A stretch of DNA of 64,000 nucleotides from Symsagittifera roscoffensis (GCF_963678635.1 NC_087070.1:40677831-40741830), one strand, 5' to 3'. Positions 1 to 10,610 are shown, counted from the first letter of the stretch. Notes: generated by a model not told the origin, from the sequence alone. Numbers and translations: made by a program.

Positions 1-82
1 TGTTCCGACCCTGTTTTTAACGGCGTTCGTGTATTTTTGGTATTTTGAGACCTAAGTATGGGGACGTTCTTATTTTCTAAAC
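1..82 (+). repeat. 3'-part fragment of the gypsy LTR
   Basis: This matches the LTR segment at about 32,739-32,819 (motifs TGTTCCGACCCTG and AACGGCGTTCG), up to TTATTTTCTA. After that point a different flank begins. The same junction recurs at about 1,675-1,756. Confidence 0.75.
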
Positions 83-204
83 CGTAGTTTTCTGAAGACC
101 ATGGTCGGAATATTATGTGCTACTTACACAGTAACGGGCTATCCTTGTTTAATTTGTGCACCCTACTTAAGTCACATATGAGGTTAAAAAAAAATAGGCC
201 CTAT
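83..204 (+). repeat. Shared flank found upstream of three LTR copies
   Basis: This flank (starting AACCGTAGTTTTCTG) precedes the LTR start here, at 1,757-1,878 and at 10,684-10,810. Its last 45 bases or so (ACTTAAGTCACATATGAGG ... TAGGCCC) are the reverse complement of the LTR's own 3' end, so an inverted LTR stub lies directly against each direct LTR. Sharing of this junction is evidence for duplication of the whole block. Confidence 0.7.
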
Positions 205-845
205 TGTGCCAGTCGGTCATATTTGGACGTTTGACATTGAGCACTGCGGAGTAAACATGATTTTGGGGTCAAATGAAATTTTTCAAAAATTCGAATTGAG
301 CCTGTCATGCTCAACTTTCTCGCAAAAAGTGAAAATCTCAGAAATACAAGAAGAGAACGACCAAAAAAAACGCGAGAAAGTGGTCAATTTAAGCAGCGAG
401 AAATTGCTATTCGCAATTTCCGACATCTAAATAATACGAGAGTAGAGCTGTCCTATCTGGATACAGAAAACAAAGAAAACCGAAATTCAGTTGGACCGAA
501 GTGAACCTTCACTGGAAAGGTGGACAACCGAAGTGTCTCAAAAGCCCAGTACCAAAACTTCATTCTTGAGATAAAACTTGTTCGATTAGTACTTATTCAA
601 TCAAACTTGATTCCCCATTTATTCTCAAGTTGCTTAATAATTTAGTTACCTCTAATTCTCGAGTGTGCTGGTATGTAAGTACCCAATTTAATTTTCTTGA
701 GTGTGTTTTATGATTGTTATGTTGAGATAAGGCGAGCACTGCGGAGTAAACATTCTGAAATGGATCAAAGTTCCACTGTCTAATGAAAAGTAACTGTACG
801 GATTTTCCCGACCCTATTTTGAACGGCGTTCGTGTATTTTGGGTA
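205..845 (+). repeat. Gypsy-type LTR, 5' part (partial solo LTR)
   Basis: It begins TGTGCCAGTCGGTCATATTT, the same start as the LTRs at 1,879, 10,811 and 32,154. It ends where an inverted LTR piece begins near 845. It is almost identical to 1,879-2,519. Short ORFs inside it are LTR sequence and not genes. Confidence 0.85.
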
Positions 846-1465
846 GTTACTTTTTTTTGACAGTGGAACTTTGATCCATTTCAGATGGATCAACCTAAAA
901 CTCGCCTTACCTCAACATACTTATCATAAAATGCACTCGGGAAAATTAAATTTGGTACTAACATAGCAGCACACTTGAGAAACAGAGTAATTAAGCTAAT
1001 TAAAAACTCTAGCATGAATATAATCTAATATAACTCAAGAAGTTTTTCTCACAAAGAGTTCCAGTCAAAGGAAATGAGTTTCAATTCAAGAATGTAGTTT
1101 TAGATCTGAACCATTGGGAGACTTCCGTTGTCTACCTTTCCATTGAAGGTTCACTCTGGTTCAGTTGAGTATTGATTTGCTCTCGTGATTGTTCTGTCTC
1201 CTATATCAGATAGGACAGCTCTACTCTCGTTTTCTACGACGGAAATTGCGAATAGCAATTTCACAGTGTATTTATTTGACAACTTTCCCGCAATTCTAAT
1301 TCGGTTGTTCTGATTTTTTATTTAATGTTTTCAGTTGTCGCGAGAAAACTGAGCATGACAGGCTCCATTCGAAAATTTGAAAAATTAAACTTCATTCCAA
1401 AACCACGTATTTCGTGTTCCTCAAGGTCAAACTTCCAGATATGACCGACTGGCACATTGATAAAA
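846..1465 (-). repeat. Inverted LTR fragment of the same family
   Basis: On the minus strand this reads from the LTR start (GACCGACTGGCACA near 1,458 on the plus strand) to the middle of the LTR. It is more diverged than its neighbours. With the direct copy on its left it forms a large imperfect foldback. Confidence 0.8.
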
Positions 1466-1756
1466 AACTTCTCGAGTTATACTAAATTATATTTACGCTA
1501 GAGTTACTAAATAGCTTAATTACTCCAATTCTCAAGTGTGCTGCTATGTGAGTACCTAATTTAGTTTTCCCGAGTGTGTTTTGTATTTGTTATGTTGAGA
1601 TAAGGCGAGTTTTAGGTTGATCCATCTTAAATGGATCAAAGTAAAACTGTCTAATAAAAAATAACTTAACGGATTGTTCCGACCCTGTTTTTAACGGCGT
1701 TCGTGTATTTTTGGTATTTTGAGACCTAAGTATGGGGACGTTCTTATTTTCTAAAC
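1466..1756 (+). repeat. Direct LTR fragment, middle to 3' part
   Basis: This stretch matches the central and later LTR (TTATGTTGAGATAAGGCGAG, then TGTTCCGACCCTG at 1,675) and runs into the shared flank. It has no coding content. Confidence 0.7.
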
Positions 1757-1878
1757 CGTAGTTTTCTGAAGACCATGGTCGGAATATTATGTGCTACTTA
1801 CACAGTAACGGGCTATCCTTGTTTAATTTGTGCACCCTACTTAAGTCACATATGAGGTTAAAAAAAAATAGGCCCTAT
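1757..1878 (+). repeat. Second copy of the shared LTR flank
   Basis: This is essentially the same sequence as 83-204 and 10,684-10,810, ending TAGGCCCTAT just before the LTR start. Confidence 0.7.
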
Positions 1879-2794
1879 TGTGCCAGTCGGTCATATTTGG
1901 ACGTTTGACATTGAGCACTGCGGAGTAAACATGATTTTGGGGTCAAATGAAATTTTTCAAAAATTCGAATTGAGCCTGTCATGCTCAACTTTCTCGCAAA
2001 AAGTGAAAATCTCAGAAATACAAGAAGAGAACGACCAAAAAAACGCGAGAAAGTGGTCAATTTAAGCAGCGAGAAATTGCTATTCGCAATTTCCGACATC
2101 TAAATAATACGAGAGTAGAGCTGTCCTATCTGGATACAGAAAACAAAGAAAACCGAAATTCAGTTGGACCGAAGTGAACCTTCACTGGAAAGGTGGACAA
2201 CCGAAGTGTCTCAAAAGCCCAGTACCAAAACTTCATTCTTGAGATAAAACTTGTTCGATTAGTACTTATTCAATCAAACTTGATTCCCCATTTATTCTCA
2301 AGTTGCTTAATAATTTAGTTACCTCTAATTCTCGAGTGTGCTGGTATGTAAGTACCCAATTTAATTTTCTTGAGTGTGTTTTATGATTGTTATGTTGAGA
2401 TAAGGCGAGCACTGCGGAGTAAACATTCTGAAATGGATCAAAGTTCCACTGTCTAATGAAAAGTAACTGTACGGATTTTCCCGACCCTATTTTGAACGGC
2501 GTTCGTGTATTTTGGGTATTTTGAGACCTAGGTATGGGGACGTTCTTATTTTCTAGATTGGGGGGTCTTTTGGTAGTGGCCTTTAAGCTGTAATGGATTT
2601 TAGTCTCATGTCGCAAGTGAACCGAATTGGCTCCGACCGCTTGAGGTAGAAAAACACAAGAGATAGTGTTCCTGACTCTTGAGCCATAGGTTAGTGTCCC
2701 TGACTAAGAGATAGTGTCCCTGACTCTTGAGCCATAGATTATAGGGCCTATTCTTCTCAAGTCTCATATGTGACCGAAGTAGGCGACTGTTACA
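1879..2794 (+). repeat. 5' LTR of gypsy copy 1
   Basis: This LTR has TG...CA ends: TGTGCCAGTCGG at the start and GCGACTGTTACA at the end, about 916 bp. It is followed by a leader with a primer-binding-like site. Near 2,408 a short patch (GAGCACTGCGGAGTAAACAT) repeats a motif from near the LTR start. The same patch occurs in the copy at 205-845, so those two share a recent common source. Confidence 0.85.
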
Positions 2795-2805
2795 TAATGT
2801 TTTAA

Positions 2806-2820
2806 TGGGGCTCCTGGATG
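2806..2820 (+). promoter_or_regulatory. Candidate tRNA primer-binding site, gypsy copy 1
   Basis: TGGGGCTCCTGGATG lies 12 bases after the LTR end. PBSs usually start with TGG and sit within a few bases of the LTR. The same motif is present at 11,465-11,479 in copy 2 and, diverged, near 35,931. The primer tRNA was not identified. Confidence 0.4.
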
Positions 2821-2840
2821 TTTTACGACATCATGACTAC

Positions 2841-2852
2841 GGAGTCGAACCC
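2841..2852 (-). repeat. tRNA B-box-like motif in the gypsy leader
   Basis: On the minus strand this reads GGGTTCGACTCC, a match to the RNA polymerase III B box. It is conserved at 11,501-11,512. No properly spaced A box is visible, so this is not called a tRNA gene. It may be a SINE piece captured by the leader. Confidence 0.4.
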
Positions 2853-3009
2853 ACTTGACACAGCTCCGGGCTACATGCCCATTCTAGAGTACTGGTGGTA
2901 CGGTTCAGCGTGAACGTGTAAGCCTTCCGGTTGTACCGTGATAGTTTTTTAGGAAAACTCGAGAAAACTTCCTGGTACGCTCTCCGAACGAGGCTTAGCT
3001 AACCGAGTA

Positions 3010-3028
3010 AGGGGGGGGGGGGGGGGGG
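3010..3028 (+). repeat. Poly-G run in the leader
   Basis: This is an uninterrupted G run of about 19 bases in copy 1. The matching place in copy 2 (about 11,637) has only a short G stretch, so the run expanded after the copies separated, or its length is an assembly error. Confidence 0.8.
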
Positions 3029-3307
3029 TAACTAGGGGAACAAAAAAAACGAGCAAAAGACAAAAAGCGAAACAGAAACCAAAAGAGAATGGAAAAAGGA
3101 ACAAAATCCATAAAACGAAAAATGACAGTGACTTTGACACCAGATTAGTTGAATCAAACCTTTATATTAATTAAATAGTATACTCATACTGTTTTATAAG
3201 ACCGATCGTTTCGATCAATCTAGCAATCTAATCCAGCAACCTCAATAAGGTGCCCGAGTGTGGGGCGTTGTTAAGGGTTTTCAGATAGCTTGCAACTTAG
3301 CTGGACA

Positions 3308-3490
3308 ACTAGGAGACTTGACTGGAAGAGGTGACCAGACGAGTGGGAAAGTGGTTCACAAAGTTTGGGCCGAACCACTAGGAGACTTGACTGGACGAGG
3401 TGACCAGCCGAGTGGGAAAGTGGTCCACAAGGATTTAGCCCAACCACTAGGAGACTTGACTGGAACAGGTGACCAGTCAAGTGGGGAAGT
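3308..3490 (+). repeat. Tandem repeat of about 66-80 bp in the leader
   Basis: There are three units built on CTAGGAGACTTGACTGGA, GGTGACCAG and GTGGTCCACAAG. Copy 2 has fewer units (about 11,925-12,035). The short ORF 3,258-3,602 across it reflects the repeat length. It does not resemble a known protein. Confidence 0.75.
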
Positions 3491-3754
3491 GGCACTGGTG
3501 ACAAGTGCAGTGCACGTCAAGGAGACAACCAGCACGGAACCAGAACAACAAGAGGAGGACGCGACGGGGTGTTCTCAAGTTGGTCAAAACGGGTATCGTT
3601 AAAATCCACATTACATTGTAGGAAATAAGTGTAAAATCGGATAAGCGGAACCCCACTGTTTTGAGGAACGTTTTTACTCAAGCAGGCCTGGAAACAGGTT
3701 CTACGGTTTTCTCTCAAGAGGTTTAGCACCCGGCGCTTAAGGTAAATTTCGGCT

Positions 3755-3840
3755 TAAGAGGGGGGCTAAAAAGGGGGGAGGTTAGAAGGGGGGCTGGTTA
3801 GGTTAGAGTTTGGCTGTTCTAAATTGTAAAAAGGGGGGCA
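3755..3840 (+). repeat. G-rich tract with G-quadruplex potential
   Basis: Several runs of six G are separated by short spacers (GGGGGGCTAAAAAGGGGGG, then GGTTAGAAGGGGGG). It is conserved in copy 2 at about 12,336-12,412. Confidence 0.6.
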
Positions 3841-4410
3841 CATTAGAGTAATTGATTGATCGACATCGTCGATTTAGTTACATTAGAATCTTACACGCGT
3901 CAATAATAAGAAGCGGATATCCAAATTTAAGATCGAATTAAGGTAGACACCCTGGTCGGATTGGGTGGGGGGAACGGAAGTAGATATTTTTTGTGATACC
4001 ACATATGATCGCTAGCAGGGGGGGAGGAAAACGCGTGGCAATCAGGTACCAGACGTTTTTTCGAATAAAGGTTGACATCTGTCACTATTGAATTTTAGAT
4101 GGGTTCAACTCTCTGTTTTTATTATTTTTCCTGTTTAAATTTTTACGTTTTGGTAAAATCTTTAATCGGTTTTTGAACGAACAGGTTATCAAAAGACACG
4201 TGCGAACAAGTTGGGTTTCAACTTGTATCAAAATATTAAAGGGGAGATAAATACGGGGGGGGGGGAATTAATTCAAAATCTTTGGCCAGTAATGTTGGGT
4301 TTTTGGGTAGATTTTTGTACATGAGTTCAAGTGGAGGTACCAGGTACAGTGGTGCAAGAGTCCCGACAATGAAAAAGAAGAAATCCTACTGTCCAGACAC
4401 TTGGTTGCAA

Positions 4411-5135
4411 AGTCTTGGGACAGTACCGAAGAAGTCTTGGGACAGTGCAGTCTTGGGACGGTCTTGGGACAGTGCAGTCTTGGGACGGTCTTGGGACAGT
4501 GCGCTCTTGGGACAGTACAGTCTTGGGACAGTGGTCTTGGGACAGCGGTCTTGGGACAGTACAGTCTTGGGACAGTGGTCTTGGGACAGTGGTCTTGGGA
4601 CAGTGGTCTTGGGACAGTACGGTCTTGGGACAGTGGTCTTGGGACAGTGGTCTTGGGAGAGTACAGTTTTGGGACAGTGTTCATGGGACAGAAAGGTCTT
4701 GGGACAGTGGTTTTAGGACAGTACAGTCTTGGGACAGTGGTTTTGGGACAGTGGTCTTGGGACAGTACAGTCTTGGGACAGTGGTCTTGGGACAGTACAG
4801 TCTTGGGACAGTGGTCTTGGGACAGTGGTCGTGGGACAGTACAGTCTTGGGACAGTGCAGTCTTGGGACAGTGATCTTGGGACAGCCCAGTCTTGGGACA
4901 GTGGTCTTGGGACAGTACAGTCTTGGGACAGAGGTCTTGGGACAGTGCAGTCTTGGGACAGTACAGTCTTGGGACAGTAGTCTTCGGACAGTACAGTCTT
5001 GGGACAGTAGCAGAAAGTTTTGGGACAGCACCGAGTAGCCTTGGGACAGTAGAGAAAAGGCTTGGGACAGTAAATAGAAGGCTTGGGACAGTACATAGAA
5101 GAGCTGAGACAGTACCGGGAGGTCTTGGGACGATA
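4411..5135 (+). repeat. CTTGGGACAGT minisatellite, copy 1
   Basis: About 725 bp of units 14-16 bases long, GGTCTTGGGACAGT and ACAGTCTTGGGACAGT, intermixed and more degenerate toward the 3' end (variants with AGAAAAGG or AAATAGAAGG spacers). The units have no stop codons in several frames, so long low-complexity ORFs appear on both strands. It lies between the LTR and gag, and copy 2 has it in the same place. Confidence 0.95.
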
Positions 5136-5199
5136 CAAAAAAGTGGTGTGACGGTACTAAAAGGTCTTAAGACAGGTCGAAATAAGTCATCGCTACATT

Positions 5200-5600
5200 A
5201 AAAGCGACAGGAGTAGTCGGAATGTTAAATCGCAAAAGATCCGATTCTGTTGGGATCACGAATTAGTAAATTTTTTTTTAAATCTTCAAAGGGAATAGGA
5301 ACGTTTTTTATTATTTTTATTAAAAGAAACTTTATCCTTAGAATAGAATTTTGTAAAAAGTAATATTGTTTATAGAGGTAATTGTAAATAAAAATCATGA
5401 GACGGAGTAAGGTACCGATAGCTGAAAAATGAGCTACGAGTCAAAGACAAATCATAACTCGTCGCAACGTAAAGTAACAACGGTTGGCCCAAGAATAACA
5501 AGGAAGAACTTTTCAGTGAGCATGGTCAACACACGAAGTTCAAAATAGAAAAAGACAAAAGAGGGCGCTGAGGGGAGACAAACGGAACTTGTCATAGAGA
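5200..5600 (+). other. Leader between minisatellite and gag, copy 1
   Basis: AT-rich and non-coding, parallel to 13,690-14,100 in copy 2. Nothing further was recognised. Confidence 0.6.
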
Positions 5601-5635
5601 TTGATCTAGAAACACCAAATCAGAGTGTTGATGAG

Positions 5636-6055
5636 GTGGAGAAGAAGACAACGGAGTCGACACCGATGCCGAATGCAGAAGAACAAAATCAAAAGTTGAT
5701 GGAATTCTCACCGATAGACATTGTGGAGGACACGACGGGCAACACGCCAAAAATAAAGGACGAGTCTCAAGCTAAAAATACGTCATTCGCAGAGAGGATA
5801 GCGATAATGGTCGGAATGAAATCGAGAGACGTAGTGGCGGAAGAACCGAAGGCCGGGAAAGGCAAAACGTTTGGAACAGCTTCCACGATAACAACAGAGG
5901 CCGACCGAGACGATGATCAGGTTAAACAGGGGGCAGCAGCCAGCAATAGGGCGACAGCTGACCATGAAACAACAACTCCTCTTGAACTGGGCGATTTGAT
6001 GGAAGTCAAGAGAGTACATGCTGATGAAACCCAAGAAATAATCATACTCGGATAA
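5636..6055 (+). pseudogene. Gag N-terminal region, gypsy copy 1
   Basis: This is a hydrophilic, Glu/Lys/Thr-rich ORF that begins EKKTTESTPMPNAEEQ. It is nearly the same as the first Gag part of copy 2 (14,134-14,571). It belongs to the broken gypsy element. The Gag assignment comes from position and from the zinc-knuckle region just downstream. Confidence 0.7.
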
Positions 6056-6062
6056 CAGGAAC

Positions 6063-6875
6063 ATGCAAGGGGGGAGTCAACCACAGAGGTTGTCATGGTA
6101 TAAGCCTAGAGATGATATGGACAAACGCAGGTCATGCGCAAGTTGTGGATCGGCGGATCATCATGTGGCGGACTGCACGACGTATAAACAAGGCATGAAG
6201 AGTCTGGGGTATGCTCCGGATGAGGAAGATATAAGCCAGATGGAAGAACACGAGTTCTACAGCGGCCTGATCATCAAGATAGGTGCGAGATGCTTCTTCT
6301 GCAATCAAGAGGGCCACTTCAGGATGGACTTTCCATTACTTTGGGAAGCAGTTAAAAATCAAAGTCATCCGAAACACAAGTTAGCGTTAGCGGCTGTGCA
6401 GAACACGAGGAACAGACAAGCCGAGTTTGAAACGAGAAACTCAGAGGCGCCGAAGGCGGAATCAACGACGAAGACGGTGAAAGCGGTAACGCAAATCAAT
6501 AATGCCATGGAGACCATGACCAAGAAGTCTCCAGAGATAAATTTTGAGAGAGCAGCTGCAGAGGCTGTTAACAAAGTGAAACAAGACCTAGGGACGAAGG
6601 AGATAGAGCAACGATTGAAACAGGAGATCGAAACGCAGAAGTTAAACGAGACGTTAAGTTTGTCAGTGCCAGTGCCAGAAGCCGTAGTGGGATCGACAAA
6701 GAGTGGAAATTGCAACACTCTGAAAATGGTGATGGGAAAACCATTCGGTATAACAAAGATCGGAGCCAGGATAATGTCAATAATCACTGTGGGCGGCCAT
6801 GAAGTAACGAGGAACTTGAGCGAACCCAGCGAACAGACAATAATGCACATTGATGTGTACGCAGATTACTTCTAG
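6063..6875 (+). pseudogene. Gag C-terminal (zinc-knuckle) region, gypsy copy 1
   Basis: It carries a CX2CX4HX4C knuckle (CASCGSADHHVADC) and a second knuckle-like stretch (CFFCNQEGHF), then a Lys/Glu-rich helical part. Zinc knuckles of this type bind RNA in retroelement Gag proteins. It is part of a fossil element. Confidence 0.75.
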
Positions 6876-6960
6876 AGCCTTGAGGGCGCTTTTCATAAGA
6901 TGTGGAAGCAAGTCAGTCCGTGTTGAGAATAGATAGACAGAAGCTTATGGTCCGCATGAG

Positions 6961-7500
6961 GTGGTGTTAAATATAGATGGGATAAATATCTACACGAAAA
7001 CCATGATAACATGTGATGAGGACCTAGCCGGACAGATCTACGTGGGCAAAGAAGAACTGAAAGTAAGATCGATTGGACACTGTGCAAGGTTAGATGAGGA
7101 TACAATGCACATCGGGAAGGAGGCAGACGTATCAGCACACGTGCTTGACATAAGTTGCAAAAAGACTGTTACGCGGGTTACTTGATACGGGAGCAGTCTT
7201 GAGTGTTATGCCAATCGAGACTTGGGAGCGAATGGGTTTCGACAAAGATGACTTGATAGACTCAAGAATACGGCTGTCAGCTGCAAACAAGGGGGCGCTG
7301 CGGGTACTAGGCAGAACACCAATAAAAGCCCTAAACCTAGGGAACGCACACCAATAATAACCCTAAATCTAGGGGATGAGCTTTCTTGTGGTGGAGAACC
7401 TAGACGAGTCTGACCAGTTCAATTTAGGCAGAGACTTCATCGGGAATTTCGACGTAACGATTGATCTAAACAATGCCATGTTCAGGATTCGGAACGCGGA
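6961..7500 (+). pseudogene. Aspartic protease region, gypsy copy 1
   Basis: The counterpart of 16,401-17,060 in copy 2, with a D-T-G-type retropepsin motif near 7,182. It is a fossil region with no open gene. Confidence 0.55.
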
Positions 7501-7651
7501 TTGGAAGTAGATAATTAAACCGGTAGATCTGATAATAGCAAATGAAAATAAAGCGATAACCAAGACCGGCCTCTGCATCAGTGTCTTGTTGAATACTCTT
7601 GACATACCGATAACAATCCAGAGGGGAAGAAAGCTGGGGTATGCTTTCTAA

Positions 7652-8117
7652 GTGGAAACTCGATATGAAATGACTGAAAAAGTAAAAGAGAATGAAGTAC
7701 TTGAATGTCCCAATCATAAAGACGAAATTTGTATCTTGAGACGATTGAAGAAAATAAAAAGTTCATCAGGTCTTGTGAAGTCGCCTAAGTCACAGACAGA
7801 TGATGGACTCTCGAGTTGTTCAAATTTCCCGGAGGTCGGGGCTAAAGTGCAAACCATCAAAGTGCGAAACACTCAAGGATTCGATAAAAGCTAAATTTGG
7901 GAAGGATGGTGGACAGGCACGGCATCAGACCCGATCCAGACGCAGTAGAAGCGTTTCTAACCTGGAAATCGCCAAAAACGGAACATCAGTTGATGAGCTT
8001 CCTGGGTTTTGCGAACTATTACAGGGAGTTCATCAAGGGATAAGCGGACAAAGTATACCCGATGCAACAACTAATGAGACACAAAGGCAAGAAGTTCACG
8101 TGGAACAACGCAGCTAA
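7652..8117 (+). pseudogene. Reverse transcriptase remnant, gypsy copy 1
   Basis: Sequence homologous to the RT/connection part of copy 2 (17,254-18,469), but clearly shorter. It belongs to the broken copy 1. Confidence 0.6.
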
Positions 8118-8147
8118 AGAATCATTCCAGGGAATAAAGAAAGAGTT

Positions 8148-8855
8148 GTGCGAGGCACCGGTGCTAGGGATGCCAACGGAAAAAGGGTGTACGTGCTGGA
8201 CACGGATGCGTCGCTAGTCGCGATTTCTGGCATTCTCCATCAAGAACAGGAATGGAACGGGAAGACAGTCTTAAGACTAATAGCGTACGGGAAAAAAGTC
8301 TTGAGTGATACGGAAATGAAGTACGGGGCGCCGAAAGCAGAGATGTTCGCGGTGGTTACCTTTGTCAAGAAATATAGAGCATACCTAGGTAGTGAGCCAT
8401 TCAAGCTGCGATTCGACAATAAGGCACTCAGCTGGCTGAAGACGTACTCAATTGAGCAGAGCTACATTGGAAGGTGGATAGTTCGCCTGGACGGGTACAA
8501 CATGATAATTGAGCATAGAACAAGAGACAAACATCAAAATGCCGATAGCTTGAGTAAGAAGTCGGAGTTCTACGAGAGACAGGAACAGAGGGAGGCGGAT
8601 AGGCCAGAAATCAAAGATGGCTTCTCCTTCATGGATAAGGGAACGTATAATAGTCTTCCACTCACGAGATGGCTCGATAAGTCAGGCAAACCGATAGAAA
8701 ATCACCACGAATTACCAAAGGAGCCTCCAGAGAAAACAATCTTGAAGAAGACCCGAGGGATGCCGATAGGGATAATGCTCAAGTCAAAAATTGTGAGGGA
8801 GACGCTCAAGGCAAAAGGCAATGATCTCAACCAGGTAGAAACGGGAGATGCATAG
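8148..8855 (+). pseudogene. RNase H region, gypsy copy 1
   Basis: This holds gypsy RNase H signatures: VLDTDASLVAISGILHQEQ, then YGAPKAEMFAVV and LRFDNKALSWL. The tether region before integrase follows. The ORF is 235 codons and matches 18,520-19,210 of copy 2. Confidence 0.8.
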
Positions 8856-8938
8856 AAAGATGAAGACTTGATGAGATTACTCGAGAAACTGGCAGAGGAT
8901 AATCATTTAGAAATCAACAGGAGACGATAACTTTTGAT

Positions 8939-10090
8939 CTAAGCTACAACTTTGATTCGGCATCGGAAGTCTACTTCTCCCGTTTTACTGGCGTTCACGA
9001 GATCCGATAGCATATCCCACTTTACGAAGTCAACAATTCCCACCCCATCCGCATTGCCAACTTCGCTGTTTGTCCATTTGAATTCGTGATTCATTTTCTT
9101 AGATAGTTTTTTGGCATCTTGCATTCTTCGTTTTCCAATTCTAGTTTTGGGCTCCAAAATTTCGATCTGCACTTTCATGTGAACTTTCGCGCGCCATTCG
9201 TGTTCGTACATTACTTCACAGTAAACAAAAAATTTGACAAAACTTTCCCGTTTCTCTTTCATTCGCGTCAATTCAATGTGGAATTTATAGTCGTTTACTC
9301 GTACTATTTCTGATTCTTTTGAAAAGCCTATTTTCCACTTTAAGCAATCCCTGTTAAATTTATAGACACAGTTTCCAGGTAAATTTTTGGCTTTATATTT
9401 TTCCGTTTCAATTGTTTCAAGTCATTTTTTGATAGTTTCAACTATCAACTTAAGGTTTTTTTTCAGGTTTATCGAGATCAAAACGATTGAAGTCCGATAA
9501 GCTGCTGCCAATTTCTAATTCATCTCCTTGTCGCATTTTCTTATAATTTTCAATTTTTAGCAAACACCTGCTTTTTCGTTTCAACTCAGATAGTTCAGCG
9601 ACCAAAGCATTTTTTACTATTTCTACATTTTCCAACATCAGCATTTTTTCTTTTGTCGTTTTCTCTATGAGCTCTTTTGTGCCTATAACGTCAATTTTCT
9701 TTAGTAATTCCAGTGCTTTTTCTTGTTTCCGACTTTTTGCGCTTTTTAACTTGTGGGCTGGATGATCCTGAACGCATTCAACACACATGTCCCGTTTACA
9801 ATTGACACAAAAGAGCGTCAGTTCAGCTCGATGCTGTGAATAAAAATGTTCACTACGTTTATTTTTCTTAATTTGCAGAAGCTGTATGACATCTTCCAAT
9901 TGATAGATTCGAACAGCAGATGACCTATTTGAGCCGAGAGCGCAAGCAGGAGACGGACGGTCTCTTCTATTTTGATTTCATCAAGACAATTTCTACACAT
10001 AAGATGTCCGCAAGCTAGGGACAATGGTTTCTTGAGTTCTTCTTGACAGACAAGCCATCGCAAGAAATCAAAAATATTTTCAAATTCCAT
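8939..10090 (-). pseudogene. TRIM37-like RING/B-box/coiled-coil/MATH gene remnant
   Basis: Reading on the minus strand from ATG at 10,090, a RING-like part comes first (CQEELKKPLSLACGHLMC RNC). A B-box type 2 part follows (LFCVNCKRDMCVECVQDH PAH, about 9,740-9,850), then a Lys/Glu-rich coiled coil (about 9,560-9,720). A MATH/TRAF-like C-terminus comes last (8,939 to about 9,410; FVKWDMLSDL near its end). This is the domain order of TRIM37-type E3 ubiquitin ligases. The pieces are in different frames: a shift after the RING core (near 9,960), another at the A8 run near 9,460, and a TGA near 9,416. The first Cys of the RING pair is Trp, and the first B-box Cys position is Tyr. I read it as a decayed host gene, although short introns cannot be fully excluded. 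Confidence 0.6.
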
Positions 10091-10239
10091 TACACTGAAA
10101 CTTGAAATAAAAATCTAAATTGTTGTGTTAAATTTAAAAAGATTAAATGGGCTGTGCTTTTCTCACTGACTTTGATTATCTTACCAAAACATGCCGTCCC
10201 AGCAGTAGGTTGTACGACCTCAGGTTAATTCACTCCTTA

Positions 10240-10610
10240 CTCTCTTTTTTTTTCTCGTTGCCAATTTTAAATCCCAATTGAAAGGATTCATAATCATGTT
10301 CTGTTGTTCCGACCAATTCAAAAATGGAGAGGAACTTTGTAAGCCGGTGTGTTTTAGTTTTTTCCACGCAAAATTAGATACCAAATATTTATAGGAATGG
10401 GTCGAGTGAAAGATCCTACTAAAGTCCTTTCAATCGTGATTCGAACATTTCAAATTTTAAAAAAAAAATTTCAGTGTTGAGAAAAACAAGATTGAATTTT
10501 TTTACTTTTTCGTCTTAATTCGAGCGAATAGAGCAAGCGCAAAAACTTTATGTTAGTTTTTCATGTCAATTTTTTCTAACAAATTTTTTGTCCAAATTAC
10601 CTATATTGCT
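10240..10610 (-). repeat. AT-rich dispersed repeat, copy 1 (minus)
   Basis: On the minus strand it carries the family marks AAAACACACCGG, AAAGTTCCTCTCCATTTTTGAAT and, further on, TTTTTCTCAACACTGAA. The same family is at 40,380-40,560, 44,755-45,385, 46,740-47,150 and 50,588-51,110. No coding capacity was seen. Confidence 0.6.

Larger units (their letters stand above)
1879..8904 (+). mobile_element. Ty3/gypsy-type LTR element, copy 1 (3'-truncated, broken)
   Basis: The order is LTR (1,879-2,794), leader with repeats (2,795-5,400), gag remnants (about 5,580-6,875), protease region (about 6,960-7,500), RT remnant (about 7,650-8,117) and RNase H region (8,148-8,855). Similarity to copy 2 stops near 8,904, and host-like sequence follows. 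There is no integrase and no 3' LTR. It is broken, with roughly ten or more interruptions. Its sequence is very close to copy 2 (a few per cent different by eye), so the two separated recently. Confidence 0.85.

Noticed and set aside
2841-2852. A tRNA gene in the gypsy leader (B-box match, minus strand)
   Set aside because: No A box at the right distance, no cloverleaf stems, and the site is duplicated with the element.
4268-5138. Long ORFs of 116-207 codons on both strands over the minisatellite
   Set aside because: They come from a stop-free short tandem repeat read in several frames. No start context or protein similarity is visible.
9119-9313. Plus-strand Phe-rich ORF
   Set aside because: Complement of the MATH-like part of the TRIM37-like relic.
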